Of a stretch of DNA of 15,359 nt, positions 14,275-15,359 are shown piece after piece. The stretch comes from Clostridiales bacterium. Its GTDB lineage: Bacteria; Bacillota; Clostridia; Lachnospirales; Lachnospiraceae. The notes beneath the pieces were generated by a model. It was given only the letters and a program-made list of their open reading frames with translations, had not been told where the DNA came from and did not search any database. The translations under genes were made by a program, and so were the position numbers. The DNA is taken from contig DXXQ01000163.1 in the NCBI GenBank assembly GCA_019416265.1, positions 1-15,359 on the forward strand. The letters are read 5' to 3'. Position 1 is the stretch's first letter; the number at the start of each line of letters is the position of its first letter.

Positions 14275-14924
14275 ATTATCAGGGAATTATAACGTTTATT
14301 ATGGAAATGATCGGAACTGTGGCCTTTGCGGCATCCGGAGCCATGGTGGGAGCAAAAAGAAAGATGGATCTTTTCGGGATCTGTGTGCTTGGAGTGATCA
14401 CTGCAGTGGGCGGAGGGATCATCCGTGATGTGATACTGGGACTGACGCCGCCGGGGGTATTTCAGAATTCGATTTACGCCCTGGTTGCAACCATTTCCTC
14501 CTGTGTGGTATTTCTGGTTCTTTATCTGAAAAAGGAGCTGCTGCAGGGAAGATTCCGTATGGCATACGACAGAGTCATGCTGATCATGGACTCCATAGGA
14601 CTTGCTATTTTTACAGTCGTAGGAGTGAATATCGGAATCAGACAGGGATATATTGACAATACCTTCCTTCTGGTGTTCCTTGGAACGATCACAGGTGTAG
14701 GCGGAGGTCTGCTCCGGGATATGATGGCGGGGGTGCCGCCGTATATCTTTGTCCGCCATATTTATGCCTGTGCGTCCATTGTAGGGGCTCTGGTCTGTGT
14801 ATGGATGCACAGATTTTTCGGAGCAGTGGAAGCCATGGTGGTTTCCTCTGCCGTAGTTCTTCTGATCCGTTATCTGGCAGCCCATTACCGTCTGGATCTT
14901 CCCAAGCTGGAACTGGAAGAGTAA
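14271..14924 (+). CDS. TRIC/UPF0126-family membrane protein (YicG-like)
   Basis: A 217-residue protein with about seven membrane segments and two repeats of the UPF0126 domain. Repeat 1 has TVAFAASGAMVGAKRKMDLFG then GVITAVGGGIIRDVILG. Repeat 2 has DSIGLAIFTVVGVNIG then GTITGVGGGLLRDMMAGVPP. The paired GGGxxRD motifs are the family signature. Bacterial TRIC proteins form trimeric channels. From memory, some family members in other bacteria are controlled by glycine riboswitches, which suggests a role in glycine movement. The start ATG overlaps the MATE stop (14271-14274), so the two are translationally coupled. A terminator follows after 29 bases. Function in this organism is not shown by sequence. 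Confidence 0.85.
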   Translation: MNYQGIITFIMEMIGTVAFAASGAMVGAKRKMDLFGICVLGVITAVGGGIIRDVILGLTPPGVFQNSIYALVATISSCVVFLVLYLKKELLQGRFRMAYDRVMLIMDSIGLAIFTVVGVNIGIRQGYIDNTFLLVFLGTITGVGGGLLRDMMAGVPPYIFVRHIYACASIVGALVCVWMHRFFGAVEAMVVSSAVVLLIRYLAAHYRLDLPKLELEE

Positions 14925-14953
14925 CAGGAAAATATAGATAAAATATGAATGCA

Positions 14954-14985
14954 GCCCGGTTTCGTATTGGAATCGGGCAATTTTT
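14954..14985 (+). terminator. Intrinsic terminator after the TRIC-family gene
   Basis: GCCCGGTTTC (14954-14963) pairs with GGAATCGGGC (14969-14978) over 10 bp with two G-U pairs, around a 5-base loop, followed by AA and five Ts (14981-14985). The remaining 175 bases to the next promoter are AT-rich, and I see no gene in them. Confidence 0.88.
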
Positions 14986-15160
14986 AACTAAAAATCATGG
15001 GATGGATCTGAAATGTGGAATTAATCTCACAATCAGAGTAGAAAGAAAAAGATAATAAAATGAACAAAAAATACAATAATTAGTCCGAAAAACGGGAAAA
15101 ATCATACAAAATACATAAATGTTTATATGGTTTGAACAAGATATGAACAAAAAGAACTTC

Positions 15161-15189
15161 TTGACAAATCATGGATTGTGAGACATAAT
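15161..15189 (+). promoter_or_regulatory. Promoter of the HPr-like gene
   Basis: TTGACA (15161-15166) and CATAAT (15184-15189) are spaced by 17 bases. The predicted start near 15195-15197 is about 116 bases before the ATG, an unusually long leader. Confidence 0.8.
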
Positions 15190-15194
15190 GTGTG

Positions 15195-15278
15195 CATCCG
15201 AGGAAGAAGTATTTATGAAACGAGCAAATGAATTATGGTAACGATTCGGATGGGAACAATGGAAGTGGAAAGTTACCA
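15195..15278 (+). promoter_or_regulatory. Leader with a possible H-type pseudoknot
   Basis: CATCCGA (15195-15201), at or next to the predicted 5' end of the transcript, pairs perfectly with TCGGATG (15246-15252). TGGTAAC (15236-15242) pairs perfectly with GTTACCA (15272-15278). The two 7-bp helices cross: loop 1 is 34 bases, the junction 3 bases, and the purine-rich loop 3 (15253-15271) 19 bases. They could form a pseudoknot or exclude each other. The ribosome-binding site (AAAGGA, about 15299-15304) lies downstream and is free. I recognise no known RNA family. Confidence 0.45.
15215..15241 (+). CDS. Possible upstream leader ORF (8 codons)
   Basis: ATG 15215 opens MKRANELW and ends at TAA 15239-15241. 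An AGGAAG at 15201-15206 is suitably spaced for ribosome binding. The stop codon lies in the 5' strand of the second pseudoknot helix, so a ribosome translating it would disturb the fold. Such short ORFs also arise by chance. Confidence 0.25.
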   Translation: MKRANELW

Positions 15279-15311
15279 CAGTATTTATTTCTAAGAAGAA
15301 AGGAAGATAGC

Positions 15312-15359
15312 ATGATTCAGAGTAAGATTAAATTAAATGCAACCGAGGATGTACAGGAA
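15312..15359 (+). CDS. HPr-like protein, N-terminal fragment (cut by the window end)
   Basis: Only 16 codons are present: MIQSKIKLNATEDVQE. This N-terminus is what I expect of the HPr-family proteins of Lachnospiraceae, which begin with a short beta strand and an ATEDV-type segment. In HPr proteins the phosphate-accepting His15 or the regulatory Ser46 would decide function. The His15 position appears to fall within ATEDV, where no histidine is seen, so it may not be a classical phosphocarrier; the Ser46 region is outside the window. AAAGGA at about 15299-15304 precedes the ATG. A strong promoter and a long structured leader suggest regulated, abundant expression. The fragment is too short for a firm call. 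Confidence 0.55.
   Translation, partial: MIQSKIKLNATEDVQE

Overview
The window looks like a chromosomal segment of a Lachnospiraceae-type Clostridia (Blautia or Lachnoclostridium-like). This is inferred from moderate GC, AGGAGG ribosome-binding sites, near-consensus sigma-A promoters with 17-bp spacers, split glycine decarboxylase genes, and the NifU-like/GGGtGRT gene pair, which I associate with this family. No organism name can be proven from sequence alone.

Layout. (1) Positions 1-1210: the 3' end of a DNA topoisomerase III gene, a left-handed beta-helix (GlmU-like) protein, and a strong terminator probably shared with the convergent TraX-family membrane protein gene (1219-1956, minus). 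(2) 1957-2973: divergent promoters and a solitary ABC/AAA-type ATPase. (3) 3036-5030: a possible structured leader, a NifU-like iron-sulfur scaffold protein and a GGGtGRT-family protein, closed by a clear terminator. This pair has arginine codon use unlike the gcvT gene downstream and looks highly expressed. Its function is not established, and it is the best candidate here for an undescribed system. (4) 5031-5503: a gene-poor stretch with a predicted minus-strand small RNA, a 10-codon leader-like ORF with competing hairpins, and the gcv promoter. (5) 5504-12702: a tandem glycine riboswitch with its terminator, then gcvT, gcvH, gcvPA, gcvPB, lplA and lpdA. All four glycine cleavage proteins plus the lipoate ligase needed to load GcvH lie in one direction, so the operon can turn glycine into CO2, ammonia, NADH and methylene-tetrahydrofolate. 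(6) 12723-14985: a promoter, a structured leader, a MATE exporter and a translationally coupled TRIC/UPF0126 membrane protein, then a terminator. (7) 15161-15359: a promoter, a long leader that can form a pseudoknot, and the first 16 codons of an HPr-like protein.

How they work together. The riboswitch should turn on glycine catabolism when glycine is abundant. The lipoate ligase makes the operon self-sufficient for cofactor attachment, provided lipoate is available. The downstream TRIC/UPF0126 protein may be linked to glycine movement, but that is inference. Several intergenic regions hold RNA structure beyond the known riboswitch and deserve comparative checking.
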